Positions 38,784-51,424 of a DNA stretch of 64,000 bases are shown here, piece by piece. The stretch covers positions 3,216,501 to 3,280,500 of the forward strand of contig NZ_CP012831.1 of NCBI RefSeq assembly GCF_001307275.1, read 5' to 3'. The stretch is from Pseudomonas fluorescens (GTDB lineage Bacteria; Pseudomonadota; Gammaproteobacteria; Pseudomonadales; Pseudomonadaceae). Below the pieces are notes generated by a model, which was not told the origin of the DNA, made no database searches, and worked only from the letters and a program-made list of their open reading frames with translations. The first letter of the stretch is position 1; each line of letters begins with the position of its first letter. The translations under genes were made by a program, and so were the position numbers.

Positions 38784-40706
38784 TTACTGCGATTTCCGGA
38801 CCCGCAGGTACCACTCGGAAAGCAGTCGTACCTGTTTGTCGGTGTAGCCACGTTCGACCATGCGTGTGACGAAATCGTTGTGTTTTTGCTGGTCCTCCTT
38901 GCTGGCCTTGGCGTTGAAGCTGATGACGGGCAGCAGGTCTTCGGTGTTGGAGAACATTTTCTTCTCGATGACCACCCGCAGCTTTTCATAGCTGAGCCAG
39001 GTTGGGTTCTTGCCGTTGTTGTTGGCCCGGGCGCGGAGCACGAAGTTGACGATTTCGTTGCGGAAATCCTTCGGATTGCTGATGCCCGCCGGTTTCTCGA
39101 TTTTTTCCAGTTCCTCGTTGAGGGCCACACGATTGAGTATTTCGCCGGTTTCCGGGTCGCGGTATTCCTGGTCCTGGATCCAGAAGTCTGCGTACAGCAC
39201 GTAGCGGTCGAAGATGTTCTGGCCGTATTCGCTGTAGGACTCCAGGTACGCCGTCTGGATTTCCTTGCCGATGAACTCGATGTAGCGTGGGGCCAGGTAT
39301 TCCTTGAGGAAGCGCAGGTAACGCTCGCGGGTTTCGGCCTGGAACTGTTCCTGTTCGATCTGCTGTTCCAGCACATACAGCAGGTGAACCGGGTTGGCGG
39401 CAATTTCGTGGGGGTCGAAGTTGAAGACCTTGGACAGGATCTTGAACGCGAAGCGTGTGGACAGCCCGTTCATCCCTTCATCGACGCCGGCGTTGTCGCG
39501 GTACTCCTGGATCGACTTGGCCTTCGGATCGGTGTCCTTGAGGTTTTCACCGTCGTACACACGCATCTTCGAATAGATGTTGGAGTTTTCCGGCTCCTTG
39601 AGACGCGACAGAACCGTGAACTGGGCCAGCATCTTCAGGGTGTCGGGGGCGCAATGAGCCTTGGACAGCGAGCTGTTGAACAGCAGCTTGTCGTAGATCT
39701 TCACCTCGTCGGTCACTCGCAGGCAGTACGGCACCTTGACGATATAGATCCGGTCGATGAAGGCTTCATTGTTCTTGTTGTTGCGGAAGGTATGCCATTC
39801 CGACTCGTTGGAGTGGGCCAGCAGGATGCCGGTGAACGGAATGGCCCCCAGGCCCTCGGTGCTGTTGTAGTTGCCTTCCTGGGTGGCGGTCAGCAGCGGG
39901 TGCAGCACCTTGATAGGTGCCTTGAACATCTCGACGAATTCCATCAGGCCCTGGTTGGCCCGGCACAGCGCACCCGAATAACTGTAGGCGTCGGCGTCGT
40001 TCTGTGGGAATTCTTCCAGTTTGCGGATATCGACCTTGCCCACCAGGGCCGAGATGTCCTGGTTGTTTTCGTCCCCCGGCTCGGTCTTGGCTACCGCGAT
40101 CTGGTTGAGGATCGAGGGGTAGAGCTTGACCACCCGGAACTGGCTGATATCACCGCCGAACTCGGCCAGGCGCTTGGTCGCCCATGGCGACATGATGGTG
40201 TTGAGGTAGCGGCGTGGAATACCGAAGTCTTCCTCGAGGATCGCGCCGTCCTCTGTTGCATTGAACAGCCCCAGGGGCGATTCGAACACCGGCGAGCCCT
40301 TGATGGCATAGAAGGGCACTTTTTCAATCAGTTGCTTGAGTTTTTCGGCCAGGGACGATTTACCACCACCCACGGGGCCGAGCAGATAAAGGATTTGTTT
40401 CTTCTCTTCCAGGCCTTGGGCGGCATGGCGGAAATAGGACACGATCTGTTCGATGCATTCTTCCATCCCGTGGAAGTCCGCAAAGGCCGGATAGCGGCGA
40501 ATCACCTTGTTGGAGAAGATGCGCGAGAGCCTCGAGTTGGTCGAGGTATCCAGCAGTTCCGGTTCTCCGATGGCCAGCAACAGACGCTCCGCAGCCGACA
40601 CATAGGCACTGCGGTCCTGCTTGCAGAGTTCGAGGTATTCCTGCAGCGAGTATTCCTCTTGCCGCGTGGACTCGAAACGTTGCTGGAAGTGGCTAAAAAT
40701 GCTCAT
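38784..40706 (-). CDS. prkA: PrkA family serine protein kinase (YeaG type)
   Basis: The 640-residue protein has an AAA-type ATPase core with the P-loop LLGPVGGGKSS (about 109-118) and a C-terminal kinase-like domain. It starts MSIFSHFQQRFESTRQEEYS, as in E. coli YeaG. The family acts in nitrogen starvation and stationary-phase adaptation. It heads the operon with yeaH and spoVR; the 299 bases upstream hold its promoter. Confidence 0.97.
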   Translation of the reverse strand: MSIFSHFQQRFESTRQEEYSLQEYLELCKQDRSAYVSAAERLLLAIGEPELLDTSTNSRLSRIFSNKVIRRYPAFADFHGMEECIEQIVSYFRHAAQGLEEKKQILYLLGPVGGGKSSLAEKLKQLIEKVPFYAIKGSPVFESPLGLFNATEDGAILEEDFGIPRRYLNTIMSPWATKRLAEFGGDISQFRVVKLYPSILNQIAVAKTEPGDENNQDISALVGKVDIRKLEEFPQNDADAYSYSGALCRANQGLMEFVEMFKAPIKVLHPLLTATQEGNYNSTEGLGAIPFTGILLAHSNESEWHTFRNNKNNEAFIDRIYIVKVPYCLRVTDEVKIYDKLLFNSSLSKAHCAPDTLKMLAQFTVLSRLKEPENSNIYSKMRVYDGENLKDTDPKAKSIQEYRDNAGVDEGMNGLSTRFAFKILSKVFNFDPHEIAANPVHLLYVLEQQIEQEQFQAETRERYLRFLKEYLAPRYIEFIGKEIQTAYLESYSEYGQNIFDRYVLYADFWIQDQEYRDPETGEILNRVALNEELEKIEKPAGISNPKDFRNEIVNFVLRARANNNGKNPTWLSYEKLRVVIEKKMFSNTEDLLPVISFNAKASKEDQQKHNDFVTRMVERGYTDKQVRLLSEWYLRVRKSQ

Positions 40707-41005
40707 GACGTCACCTCGCTCGATACGTGGAGCCGGTGTCGGATCAATCAGTCGATGCTGGACAGCCGCTGGGAACCCAGTTGCCGTTTACCCCCCAGAA
40801 TGCTTTCAAGAATGCAGGCTCCTGAAAGCTGACTCCCGATGACCCGCGCGCCGGTGTACCGGCTCTCCCCTGTTTTGGATGGCCTGAGGCTAAGGATAGT
40901 TCGGAATCACGGAGGTAAAGGTGGAATACGTAATTAGTTGTGGCTGACCGTTCGTCTGCCATCGCTCAAGCCCACGGTTCACGCGGGCTTGGCCGGCATA
41001 AAAAA
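40707..41005. other. Upstream region of prkA
   Basis: This roughly 300-base stretch carries the prkA promoter and the 3' end signal for glpE (a weak stem AAGCCCGCG/CGTGGGCTT at 40968-40990). No gene is seen. Confidence 0.45.
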
Positions 41006-41335
41006 TTATTCGGCGGTGCCTTGCGCTGTTTCTGCAGGATAGGTCGTGCGCCACAACTCGAAACCACCGTCCAGGCTGTAGACGTCGGTGAAGCCCTGGC
41101 TGATCAGATAGGCGGCTGCGCTCTGGCTGGAGTTGCCGTGATAGCAGACCACGACGGTCGGCGCATCGAGGTCGGCGGCACGGATGAAGTCGGCGATGGA
41201 ATGGTTATCCAGGTGCTTGGCGCCACTGATGTGCAGAGCCGCGAACGTGGCTGGGTCGCGGACGTCGACGACGACCGCGCCTTGCTCGCGCAGGGCCTGG
41301 GCCTGTTCCGGGGGGATGCGTTTGAATTCGGTCAT
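41006..41335 (-). CDS. glpE: Thiosulfate sulfurtransferase GlpE
   Basis: The 109-residue single-domain rhodanese has the active-site cysteine C64 in [11 protein letters not shown]. The start at [13 protein letters not shown] has AGGAGT upstream; the long open frame before it is the apaH gene in another phase. It moves sulfane sulfur from thiosulfate to cyanide or thiols. It is 32 bases downstream of apaH and may be the last gene of that operon. Confidence 0.96.
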   Translation of the reverse strand: MTEFKRIPPEQAQALREQGAVVVDVRDPATFAALHISGAKHLDNHSIADFIRAADLDAPTVVVCYHGNSSQSAAAYLISQGFTDVYSLDGGFELWRTTYPAETAQGTAE

Positions 41336-41367
41336 GAGGGACTCCTGTAGCTTGAGCGCAACGCCGG

Positions 41368-42243
41368 TCAAACGGCGGTGCCGGCCGGCAATGGTGCAGT
41401 GGTCGGGTGATGGATTCTGGCGTGGCCCTGTTCGTCGCAATCGCAATGCAGTTGCTCGCCCGTGTCGACGTTCATCAACGTCATGGCGCTGCCCCACACG
41501 CAGCCGGTATCGAGGGCGAAGACGCCGGGTTCGTCGCATTGACCGCCCAGTGCCGCCCAGTGTCCGAAAATGATTTTCAGGTGACGGGTCTTGCGCTCGC
41601 TGTGCTTGAACCAGGGGGCGTAGCCGGGTGGTGCGGTCTCGATGCCTTCCTTGCCCTTGAGATCGAGCTTGCCGTCGCGGGTGCAGAAGCGCATGCGCGT
41701 GAAATAGTTGGTGATGACGCGAAGGCGGGCGCTGCCGGTGAGGTCGTTGTCCCACTTGACCGGCTCGTTGCCGTACATGCCATCGAGGTAGGGCGCGAAC
41801 AGATTGTCGTCTCGCAGTGCCTGCTCCACCTCGCCGGCGCACTTGAGTGCCTTGCGCAGGGACCACTGGGGCGGGATGCCGGCATGGACCAGCGCCAGGT
41901 TCCGTGGCTCGTCGTAGTGCATGAGCTTTTGCTGGCGCAGCCACTCCAGCAGTTCAACGCAATCGGGGGCGTCGAGGATTTCACTCAAGGTGTCGGACTT
42001 TTTCAGGCGCTCGATGTTCTGCCAGGCGGCCAACAGGTGCAGGTCGTGGTTGCCGAGCACGCACACCAGCGACTGGCGGATGCCGTAGAGAAAACGCAAC
42101 GTCTCAAGGGATTGCGGGCCACGGTTGACCAGGTCGCCCACCAGCCACAGCGTGTCTTTCTGGGGGTCGAAGGCGACGCGTTCCAATAGGCATTTGAGCG
42201 GATCGAGGCAGCCTTGCAGGTCGCCGACCGCATACGTGGCCAT
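41368..42243 (-). CDS. apaH: Diadenosine tetraphosphatase
   Basis: This is a 291-residue metallophosphatase with the motifs [14 protein letters not shown] and GNHDLH. It splits Ap4A symmetrically to two ADP, and in bacteria it also removes Np4 caps from RNA. Its start overlaps the apaG stop (ATG and TAA share a base), so the two are co-translated. Confidence 0.98.
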   Translation of the reverse strand: MATYAVGDLQGCLDPLKCLLERVAFDPQKDTLWLVGDLVNRGPQSLETLRFLYGIRQSLVCVLGNHDLHLLAAWQNIERLKKSDTLSEILDAPDCVELLEWLRQQKLMHYDEPRNLALVHAGIPPQWSLRKALKCAGEVEQALRDDNLFAPYLDGMYGNEPVKWDNDLTGSARLRVITNYFTRMRFCTRDGKLDLKGKEGIETAPPGYAPWFKHSERKTRHLKIIFGHWAALGGQCDEPGVFALDTGCVWGSAMTLMNVDTGEQLHCDCDEQGHARIHHPTTAPLPAGTAV

Positions 42244-42623
42244 TAGTGCAGCGCTCCGGGCACGGCCAGGCGAAAGGGCTTGATGACGGCGTCGAAGCGT
42301 GTGCCGTCCTCGGCCAGCATCTGGTAGGTGCCCTGCATGGTGCCGACCTTGGTGGTCATCACGGTCCCGCTGCTGTAGCTGTGGCTTTTACCGGCGTCGA
42401 TCAACGGCTGCTGGCCGACAACGCCTTCACCACGCACTTCTTCGACATGGCCGTCGCCATCGGTGATGACCCAGTGCCGCGACAGCAGCCTGGCCGGCAA
42501 GGAGCCATTGTTGCGCACGGTAATGCTGTAGGCGAAGGCGAAGCGGTCATGCTCGGGTTGCGACTGTTCTGCCAGAAAACGGGTGGTGACGCTGACGTCG
42601 ACCTGGTAACGAGGATCAGACAT
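42243..42623 (-). CDS. apaG: ApaG protein
   Basis: The 126-residue ApaG-domain protein (fibronectin III-like fold) begins [20 protein letters not shown] and contains the [22 protein letters not shown] core. Its role in the Co2+ resistance/apaH context is not well defined. It follows rsmA by 116 bases in the operon. Confidence 0.96.
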   Translation of the reverse strand: MSDPRYQVDVSVTTRFLAEQSQPEHDRFAFAYSITVRNNGSLPARLLSRHWVITDGDGHVEEVRGEGVVGQQPLIDAGKSHSYSSGTVMTTKVGTMQGTYQMLAEDGTRFDAVIKPFRLAVPGALH

Positions 42624-42739
42624 GCAAATAAGGCCTTAAAAACGAAGCGGGACGCGGGCGCGACTCAGGAGATCAGTCTAGGCCAAGTATCGGGTAGTAG
42701 ACCAGACTGGCGTACTGCCCGATAGCGCTTGTCACCCGT

Positions 42740-43558
42740 TCAGCTGGCGTCGGCTTGCGGGGCGACCTGTTCGCTGAGCTTGTCGGCCAGGCGTACGAAG
42801 GCAGCCAGGTCCAGTTGCTCGGGGCGTAGGCTGCCATCGACGCCGGCGGCTTCGATTTCGGCGCTGCTGAGCAACAGTTTCAAGGTGTTGCGCAAGGTTT
42901 TGCGGCGTTGGTTGAACGCTTCGCGCACCACCCGCTCCAGCAGGCGATGATCCTTGGCCGGGTGCGGCAGGACGGCATGAGGTACCAGGCGGACGATGGC
43001 CGAATCGACTTTCGGCGGCGGGTTGAATGCCCCCGGGCCGACGTTGAACAGGTGTTCGACCCGGCAATGGTACTGGACCATGATCGACAGGCGACCCCAA
43101 TCGCCACCGCCAGGGCCGGCGGCGAGGCGCTCGACCACTTCTTTCTGCAGCATGAAGTGCATGTCGCGGATCAGGCTGGCGTTGCTCAGCAGATGGAAGA
43201 TCAGCGGTGTGGAGATGTTGTACGGCAGGTTTCCCACCACCCGCAGGCTGTTCGGCGCGGCATTCAGGCTATTGAAGTCGAACTTCAGTGCGTCGCCCTG
43301 GTGCAGGTTGAAATTGCTCTTGCCGGCGAACTGCTGGTTGAGGATCGGGACCAGGTCCTTGTCCAGTTCCACCACGTCCAGTTGCGCGCCGCTGTCGAGC
43401 AGGCCCTCGGTCAGGGCGCCCTGGCCCGGCCCGATTTCCAGCAGGCGGTCGTCGGGCTTGGCCCGGATGGAGCGCAGGATGCGATCGATCACGCCGGCGT
43501 CATGCAGGAAGTTCTGGCCGAAGCGCTTGCGCGCGCGGTGTTGGTATTGCTCGGTCAT
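42740..43558 (-). CDS. rsmA: 16S rRNA dimethyladenosine transferase (KsgA)
   Basis: The 272-residue methyltransferase has [10 protein letters not shown], the SAM motif [15 protein letters not shown], and the catalytic [10 protein letters not shown]. It dimethylates A1518 and A1519 of 16S rRNA. Its start overlaps the pdxA stop by four bases. This gene is unrelated to the CsrA-type RsmA protein that RsmX titrates. Confidence 0.98.
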   Translation of the reverse strand: MTEQYQHRARKRFGQNFLHDAGVIDRILRSIRAKPDDRLLEIGPGQGALTEGLLDSGAQLDVVELDKDLVPILNQQFAGKSNFNLHQGDALKFDFNSLNAAPNSLRVVGNLPYNISTPLIFHLLSNASLIRDMHFMLQKEVVERLAAGPGGGDWGRLSIMVQYHCRVEHLFNVGPGAFNPPPKVDSAIVRLVPHAVLPHPAKDHRLLERVVREAFNQRRKTLRNTLKLLLSSAEIEAAGVDGSLRPEQLDLAAFVRLADKLSEQVAPQADAS

Positions 43559-44544
43559 AAATGGGTCTCGGCCATCTGGTAGGCGGTTTCCAGGGCGACT
43601 TGCAGGCTGCCGGTATCGATCTTGCCGCTGCCGGCCAGGTCCAGGGCGGTGCCATGGTCCACGGAGGTACGGATGATCGGCAGGCCCAACGTCACGTTGA
43701 CTGCCGCGCCGAAGCCTTTGTACTTCAGCACGGGCAGGCCCTGGTCGTGGTACATCGCCAGCACTGCATCGCAGTGCTCCAGATATTTGGGGGTAAACAG
43801 AGTGTCGGCAGGCAGCGGGCCACGCAGGTCCATGCCCTCGCTGCGCAAGCGCTCCAAAGTGGGTTCGATGATGTCGATTTCTTCACGGCCCAGGTGCCCG
43901 CCTTCGCCGGCATGGGGATTGAGCCCACAGACCAGGATACGTGGCCGGGCGATGCCGAATTTTTCCTGGAGGTCGGCGTGCAGGATGCGCGTGACCCGCT
44001 CCAGGCGTTCCGGGGTGATGGCGTCGGCGATGTCCCGCAAGGGCAGGTGAGTGGTCACCAGGGCCACACGCAGGCCGCGGGTGGCGAGCATCATCACCAC
44101 TTGCGCGGTGTGGGTCAGGTCCGCCAGGAATTCGGTGTGTCCGGAAAAGGCAATCCCGGATTCGTTGATCACGCCCTTGTGCACCGGTGCGGTGATCATG
44201 CCAGCGAACACCCCGTCCAGGCAGCCTTGGCCGGCGCGGGTCAGGGTTTGCAGGACGAACGCGGCGTTGGCCTTGTCCAACTGCCCGGTGACGACCGGGG
44301 CGCCCAAGGGCGTATCCCAGACATACAGGCTGTTGGCGGGCGCCGGAGCATCCGGCCAGGCCTGCGGCGTCACCGGCAACAGGTCGACGACCACCCCCAG
44401 TTGCGCGGCCCGCTCAAGGAGCAGGTCGCGACTGGTGATGGCAATCAGGGGGTGCGGCTGGGGGTGCGAGGCGAGCAGCAGGCACAGGTCGGGACCGATG
44501 CCGGCTGGTTCGCCGGGTGTCAGCGCGAAACGCTTGGGTTTCAC
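43555..44544 (-). CDS. pdxA: 4-hydroxythreonine-4-phosphate dehydrogenase
   Basis: The 329-residue enzyme starts [20 protein letters not shown] and has the metal-binding [11 protein letters not shown] and [11 protein letters not shown] motifs. It works in pyridoxal phosphate synthesis. It overlaps both neighbours (surA upstream, rsmA downstream) by four bases, so it is translationally coupled. Confidence 0.98.
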   Translation of the reverse strand: MKPKRFALTPGEPAGIGPDLCLLLASHPQPHPLIAITSRDLLLERAAQLGVVVDLLPVTPQAWPDAPAPANSLYVWDTPLGAPVVTGQLDKANAAFVLQTLTRAGQGCLDGVFAGMITAPVHKGVINESGIAFSGHTEFLADLTHTAQVVMMLATRGLRVALVTTHLPLRDIADAITPERLERVTRILHADLQEKFGIARPRILVCGLNPHAGEGGHLGREEIDIIEPTLERLRSEGMDLRGPLPADTLFTPKYLEHCDAVLAMYHDQGLPVLKYKGFGAAVNVTLGLPIIRTSVDHGTALDLAGSGKIDTGSLQVALETAYQMAETHL

Positions 44545-45863
44545 TGCGCTGCCTGGTCTGCACCAGGAAGTTTGATTTCAACGTAGGCTTCATCGCGAAT
44601 CTGACGCAGCCAGGTTTGCAGCTCTTCGTCGTATTTGCGGTTACGCAATACGGTCATCGCCTGCTGTTCACGCGCCTGGGTGGTGCTGTCGGTGGCGCGA
44701 CGGCCAAGGACTTCCAGTACGTGCCAGCCATACGGGCTCTTGAACGGCTTGGACAGTTGGCCTTGCGGCGTATCGGCCATGACCTGGCGGAACTCGGGAA
44801 CCAGTGCATTCGGGTCAACCCAGTTCAGATCGCCGCCGTTGAGGGCCGACCCCGGGTCTTCGGAGAAACTCTTCGCCAGTTCGGCGAAGTCCTCGCCCGC
44901 TTCGATGCGGTCGTAGAGTTTTTCCGCCAGGCGCTTGGTCTCGGCTTCGCTGCGAATCTCGCTTGGCTTGATCAGGATGTGGCGAACATGCACTTCGTCA
45001 CGGACCTGGGTTCCGCCACCGCGCTTTTCCAGCACTTTCAGGATAATGAAGCCGCCTGGGGTGCGTGCTGGCTGGGTGATGTCGCCCACGGCCATGGCGC
45101 TGAGTTCACGGTCGAACGGAGGCGGCAGTTGAGCGGGCTTGCGCCAGCCCATGTCGCCGCCTTCCAGGGCGTTGTCGCTGCCCGACTTGGCAATGGCCAT
45201 CTGGCCGAAATCAGCGCCTTGCTTGAGCTGCTGGTAGACATCCATTGCCTGGCGATAAGCGCTCTGGATGGCTTCGGAGTTGGCGCTTTCCGGGGTAGGA
45301 ATCAGGATGTTCGCCAGGTGCAGCTCTTCGGAAAGCTGCATCTTGCCCAGGTCGGAGGCGAGGAAATTCTTCACTTCCTGTTCCGACACCTGGATGCGTT
45401 CGGCGACACGGCGCTGGCGCACACGGCTGATGACCATTTCGCGACGGATCTGATCGCGGGCGTCCTCGTAGGAGAGGCCGTCGCGAGCCAGGGCGGCGCG
45501 GAACTGGTCGATGCTCATGTTATTGCGCTGGGCAATGGTGCCGACAGCCTGGTTCAGTTCTTCATCGGTAATGCGGATGCCGGAACGCTCGCCGATCTGC
45601 AGTTGCAGGTTTTCGACGATCAGGCGCTCGAGCACTTGTTGGTCCAGTACGCCTGGTGGCGGCTGGCCGCCGCCGCGCTTGGCGATGGTTTGCTGCACTT
45701 CATGGACGCGCTGGTCCAGCTGGCTCTGCATGACCACGTCGTTGTCGACGATAGCCACGACCTTGTCGATGGACTGTACCGCGGCGTTGGCCGCGGTACC
45801 CAGGAACAGCGCGCCCAGCATCAGCGGGCGCAGACAATCAGAAAGCTTGGTCTTCACGTTCAC
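44541..45863 (-). CDS. surA: Periplasmic chaperone SurA
   Basis: The 440-residue protein has a signal peptide ([27 protein letters not shown]), an N-terminal chaperone domain and two parvulin-type isomerase domains, followed by a C-terminal helix. The first parvulin core is [13 protein letters not shown], the second [13 protein letters not shown]. It helps outer-membrane proteins including LptD to fold. It starts inside the last codons of lptD (26-base overlap). Confidence 0.96.
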   Translation of the reverse strand: MNVKTKLSDCLRPLMLGALFLGTAANAAVQSIDKVVAIVDNDVVMQSQLDQRVHEVQQTIAKRGGGQPPPGVLDQQVLERLIVENLQLQIGERSGIRITDEELNQAVGTIAQRNNMSIDQFRAALARDGLSYEDARDQIRREMVISRVRQRRVAERIQVSEQEVKNFLASDLGKMQLSEELHLANILIPTPESANSEAIQSAYRQAMDVYQQLKQGADFGQMAIAKSGSDNALEGGDMGWRKPAQLPPPFDRELSAMAVGDITQPARTPGGFIILKVLEKRGGGTQVRDEVHVRHILIKPSEIRSEAETKRLAEKLYDRIEAGEDFAELAKSFSEDPGSALNGGDLNWVDPNALVPEFRQVMADTPQGQLSKPFKSPYGWHVLEVLGRRATDSTTQAREQQAMTVLRNRKYDEELQTWLRQIRDEAYVEIKLPGADQAAQ

Positions 45864-48636
45864 GATAACCTTGGATGCCTTTGTCGAGGAAGCTCTCTAC
45901 CTTGGCGCCGGTGAGGCCGCCGAGTCCCTTCAGAACAATTTGGAGGAAGACGCCGTGGTCGCCTTTTTCGTTTTCCGGGGCGGCTTGACTGAACTCTTCG
46001 TAGTCGACCCAGTAACGGTTGATCAGGCGCAATTTCCAGCAGCAGTTGTCGTATTCGAAACCACCGAAGGCTTCCAGGGTACGGTTGCGGTTGTAGTCAT
46101 ACTGCCAGCGGCTGATGGCGTTCCACTGCGGCACGATCGGCCAGATGACCGAGAAGTCGTGCTGCTGGATCTTGTAGTAGTCCTTCACGTAGCCAGGCTG
46201 GCCAGGCGTACCGTAGTCGCCACCGCCCACGGACCATTGACCCGTAGTCTGGTCGTAACGGACCTGGTCGTTGCGATAGCGATAACCGGCGTTGATGACC
46301 TTGTTCGGGTTGTCTTCAGGCTGGTAGTGGAACATCGCGCTACCCGAGCGAGGGCTGCGAGTGTCCGGGTCCCAGTTATAGGTAGCCGTGGTGCGCCAAT
46401 CGCGGTTCCAACGGAACTCATACTCCAGGGCGTAAGGCGAGACATCCGATTTGGCGTCTTCGCGCGTCTTGAAGTCGATGCCCGGCAACTGGACTTCGCG
46501 ATCCTTGAAGTAAAAGGCCTGGCCGACGCTGATGCGCTGGCGTTCGAAACCGTTTTCTTGGATCCAGCGGCTGGTTATGCCCAGCGACAGTTTGTTCTCG
46601 TCGCCGACACGGTCGGAGCCCGAAAAACGATTGTCACGGAACAGCGAGGAGTAGCTGAAGGTGTACTCACCAGTGTCGAACACAGGGATATCGCTCTGGT
46701 CTTTCTCAGGTACGTAGAGATAGAACAGGCGCGGTTCCAGGGTTTGGCGATAGTTGGTGCCGAACCACTGGGTATCACGGTCGAAATACAGGCCGCTATC
46801 GATACTGGCGATTGGGACGCCGCGGCTCTGGCTGCCGCTGTACGTGCCGCGCAGGCGATCTGTCTCGGCGGATTGCGCGGCGATCTGGGATTTGCCAGTG
46901 CCGTCCAGATCCAGATCGTATTGGGTGTATTGGTATTTGAGCGACGGCGTGATGAAGCCGTAGGTGGCTTCCATCGGCAGGCTCATTACCGGTGCCAGAT
47001 TCAGGCGAGTACCGTTGGCCCGTGCCAGTCCGCGAACGTTGGAGTCCAGCCTTGGCTCGGAGTTACCGTCTTCGTCGGTGTAGGCGCCGGTCCGCAGATC
47101 ACGATCGAACCGCACCAGCTCTGTCTTGTAGGCGAGGTCCAGTCCATACGGGTGTTGCGGCAGCTCACCGATGAAGGTGATCTGAGGCAAGCGGTTGTAA
47201 GGGGTGATCTTCGAAATCGTTGCCATCTGGTAGGCCTGGGCATTCACCCGCGCCGTGTAGCTGTCGCCACGATAGCTGACTGCGCCTTGCTGATTGACGT
47301 AATCATTGGACTCGATACCAATCTGATCGCTTTCAAGATCCTGGAAATAGTACGGATCGCTGATCTTGGTGTAGTCGACTTCTGTCAGCACGCGCGAATC
47401 GAGGCCGCCCTTGTGCTGCCAGTTGTACATGTAGCGGGTCTTGTCGTAGTCGCTCTGCCCGCTGCGCTCGTTGTCTTCGTCGTTGAGGTACGCCGCGCCG
47501 AACTGACCTTCGCTGGACTTGGTCAGGTAGCGGAACTCGCCTTCCATCAACAGGCCGCGCTTGCTCATGTAGCGTGGGTACAACGTGGCGTCATAGTTCG
47601 GCGCCAGGTTGAAGTAGTACGGGGTGACCAGCAGGAAGCCGGTGTCGCTGCCGCTGCCGATGGTCGGCGGCAGGAAGCCGGACTGGCGACGGTCGTCGAT
47701 CGGGAAGTAGATGTACGGCGTGTACAGGACCGGGAAGTCCTTGACCCGCAGCGTCACGTTGGTCGCGGTGCCGAAGCCGGTGGCCGGGTTTAGGGTGATG
47801 TTGTTGCCCTTGAGCGTCCAGGCGTTGCTGCCCGGTTCGCACGTGGTGTAGGTACCGTCCTTGAGGCGGATGATCGCGTTCTCGGCGCGCTTGGCGTACA
47901 GCGCGTTACCGCGGATGCGCGATTTGTGCATCACGTATTCGGCGTTGTCGACCTTGGCTTCGCCGGTGTCCAGCTGTACATCGGCATGGTCGCCGACGAT
48001 CAGCGCACCGTTGTCGCGAACCCGTACGTTGCCGCTCAGCTCGCCACGGTTCTCGGCCTGGTACAGGCTGGCCTCGTCGGCCTCGACCTGCATGCTGCCC
48101 TGGCGCATGACCACGTCACCGGCCAGGGTCGCCACCTGTTCTTCCTGCTGATAGCGTGAAGCCTTGGCACCGAGGAACGTGGGCGCATCGCTCTTGGCGG
48201 TCTTGTCATTCATGCCAGGACGCGTCGGCTCGATATAGGCACCGGCGCAGTAAGGACCGGTTTCAGCCAGTTGCGCCGGGGTGAGGTTCTCGCGTGGAAC
48301 CCAATCCAGGTGGCTGTAGTCTGCACTGCGCGACTTCAGACCGCGGCCCTTGGCTTCGGTAACGAGCATCGGCTTTTCGCCGGCTTCCTCGCCCGAGCTG
48401 CTGTCGGCTGGTGCCGCGCCGCTGTCGGAAACCGCACTGCCGTCATGCACGGGACGCGGCGGCAACGCGGCGGCCGGTGTCTTGGGCGCACAGTCCCAGG
48501 CACCCGAAGCGGAGACGGAGCAGTCATACTGCTGCGCCGCGACGACGAATGAAGAGGCCAGGGGTTGCAGGGCCAGCAGACTGCCGGTGACCAGCAACGG
48601 AAATTTTTTACGAAACGCGGGGGATTTCAATGCCAT
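45838..48636 (-). CDS. lptD: LPS assembly protein LptD
   Basis: The 932-residue outer-membrane protein has a signal peptide ([20 protein letters not shown]...), a periplasmic OstA/LptA-like jellyroll region, then a large C-terminal beta-barrel. An N-terminal cysteine pair (YDC ... WDC) and the C-terminal NCCWK pair are the disulfide-forming cysteines of the family. The start at 48636 replaces a 67-codon longer frame of non-family sequence. It heads the surA-pdxA-rsmA-apaGH operon and is divergent from amgK. Confidence 0.97.
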   Translation of the reverse strand: MALKSPAFRKKFPLLVTGSLLALQPLASSFVVAAQQYDCSVSASGAWDCAPKTPAAALPPRPVHDGSAVSDSGAAPADSSSGEEAGEKPMLVTEAKGRGLKSRSADYSHLDWVPRENLTPAQLAETGPYCAGAYIEPTRPGMNDKTAKSDAPTFLGAKASRYQQEEQVATLAGDVVMRQGSMQVEADEASLYQAENRGELSGNVRVRDNGALIVGDHADVQLDTGEAKVDNAEYVMHKSRIRGNALYAKRAENAIIRLKDGTYTTCEPGSNAWTLKGNNITLNPATGFGTATNVTLRVKDFPVLYTPYIYFPIDDRRQSGFLPPTIGSGSDTGFLLVTPYYFNLAPNYDATLYPRYMSKRGLLMEGEFRYLTKSSEGQFGAAYLNDEDNERSGQSDYDKTRYMYNWQHKGGLDSRVLTEVDYTKISDPYYFQDLESDQIGIESNDYVNQQGAVSYRGDSYTARVNAQAYQMATISKITPYNRLPQITFIGELPQHPYGLDLAYKTELVRFDRDLRTGAYTDEDGNSEPRLDSNVRGLARANGTRLNLAPVMSLPMEATYGFITPSLKYQYTQYDLDLDGTGKSQIAAQSAETDRLRGTYSGSQSRGVPIASIDSGLYFDRDTQWFGTNYRQTLEPRLFYLYVPEKDQSDIPVFDTGEYTFSYSSLFRDNRFSGSDRVGDENKLSLGITSRWIQENGFERQRISVGQAFYFKDREVQLPGIDFKTREDAKSDVSPYALEYEFRWNRDWRTTATYNWDPDTRSPRSGSAMFHYQPEDNPNKVINAGYRYRNDQVRYDQTTGQWSVGGGDYGTPGQPGYVKDYYKIQQHDFSVIWPIVPQWNAISRWQYDYNRNRTLEAFGGFEYDNCCWKLRLINRYWVDYEEFSQAAPENEKGDHGVFLQIVLKGLGGLTGAKVESFLDKGIQGYREREDQAF

Positions 48637-48766
48637 CTTATTAGTCCGGGCTTCCTGCGTGCCATCTGCCCGCGGTGTGGGCCGCACGCCTCTCGATGGT
48701 CTGAAAAAGATGCTGGATAATAAAGCATGACCCGCTTGACGGCTAGCGCCGTCGGAGACCCTTGCA

Positions 48767-50460
<1,694 letters not shown>

Positions 50461-50461
50461 T

Positions 50462-51229
50462 ATGTGGTGGCCAGGGACTCTGATTGGAGCCGGGGCAGGC
50501 TTTGCCATCGCCAGCATTCCGGGGGCCATGCTTGGCGCGTTGTTGGGGCAGGCGCTGGACCGGCGCCTGAACCTGCAGGGCTGGGCGCAAGTACGCGAGC
50601 GTCTGGGCGGCCGCCCGGCGTTGCGCAACGATGAATTGTTGTTCGTATTGCTCGGGCGCTTGGCCAAATGCGATGGGCGCGTGGTCGACGGCCACATCCA
50701 GCAGGCTCGCCAGGAGATGCGGGCGTTGGACTTGAGTGAATCGGCGCAGCGCCGGGCGATCGCGGCGTTCAACCGGGGCAAGTCCGGAAACGATCGGTTG
50801 CGCGGTTACATGCGTCGCCTGGCCGTCCAGCCCCATGCGGCTGAAGGGGTATTGCGCGCCTGTTGGCGGATGGTCTGGGCCGATGGGCGTGCCGGTGTCG
50901 GCGAGCGAGAGCTGGTGGCCCAATGGGGCCGCTGGTTGGGCTGGACGCCGCAACAGGTCCAGGCGCTGGCGGCTGATTACGAACCGCAGAAACTGTCGCG
51001 CCCCAACGCCGGCGTGACCTATCAGGAGGCCTTGCGCTTGCTGGGGGTTTCGGCCACCAGCGAGCCGTCGCAGATCAAGCGTGCTTACCGGCGACTGCTC
51101 AGCCGCCATCACCCGGACAAGATTGCCGGCAGCGGGGCGACGCCTTTGCAGGTGCGTGAAGCCACCGACAAAACCCGAGAGCTGCATAACGCCTATCGGT
51201 TGATTCGCGAGCGGCGGGATTTTCGGTAG
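50462..51229 (+). CDS. djlA: DjlA-like protein: membrane anchor, TerB-like and DnaJ domains
   Basis: The 255-residue protein has one N-terminal glycine-rich hydrophobic segment, a TerB-like helical domain (LLFVLLGRLAKCDGRVVDGHIQQ, then MVWADGRAGVGERELV), and a C-terminal J domain with the HPD tripeptide in SRHHPDKI. It should stimulate DnaK at the inner membrane. It follows murU with a two-base gap, so it is in the same operon. Confidence 0.9.
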   Translation: MWWPGTLIGAGAGFAIASIPGAMLGALLGQALDRRLNLQGWAQVRERLGGRPALRNDELLFVLLGRLAKCDGRVVDGHIQQARQEMRALDLSESAQRRAIAAFNRGKSGNDRLRGYMRRLAVQPHAAEGVLRACWRMVWADGRAGVGERELVAQWGRWLGWTPQQVQALAADYEPQKLSRPNAGVTYQEALRLLGVSATSEPSQIKRAYRRLLSRHHPDKIAGSGATPLQVREATDKTRELHNAYRLIRERRDFR

Positions 51230-51260
51230 AAGGGATAACAGTAGAGAGGAAGGTAACCAC

Positions 51261-51392
51261 TGTGGCGAGGGGATTTATTGTGGCGAGGGGATTTATCCCC
51301 GCTCGAGTGCGCAGCGCTCGCCATCAGATTGTGTTGTCGCGCGGGCTTTGGGGTTGCTGCGCAACCCAGCGGGGATAAATCCCCTCGCCACA
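51261..51392. repeat. Second REP-family inverted repeat with a duplicated left arm
   Basis: GTGGCGAGGGGATTTATCCC (from 51280) and its complement ending at 51391 form the outer arms. A partial extra copy of the left arm (51261-51279) is joined directly upstream. The centre contains GGGTTGC-TGC-GCAACCC. It lies between convergent djlA and the DUF3530 gene. Confidence 0.85.
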
Positions 51393-51424
51393 AAGTTAGT
51401 GTTCGGCTTGGCCAGCTGTCAGCC

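Noticed and set aside
38880..40832. Plus-strand open frame (650 codons) opposite prkA
   Set aside because: Antisense shadow of the PrkA gene.
45511..47793. Plus-strand open frame (760 codons) opposite lptD
   Set aside because: Antisense shadow of lptD, which has a good signal peptide and family cysteines.
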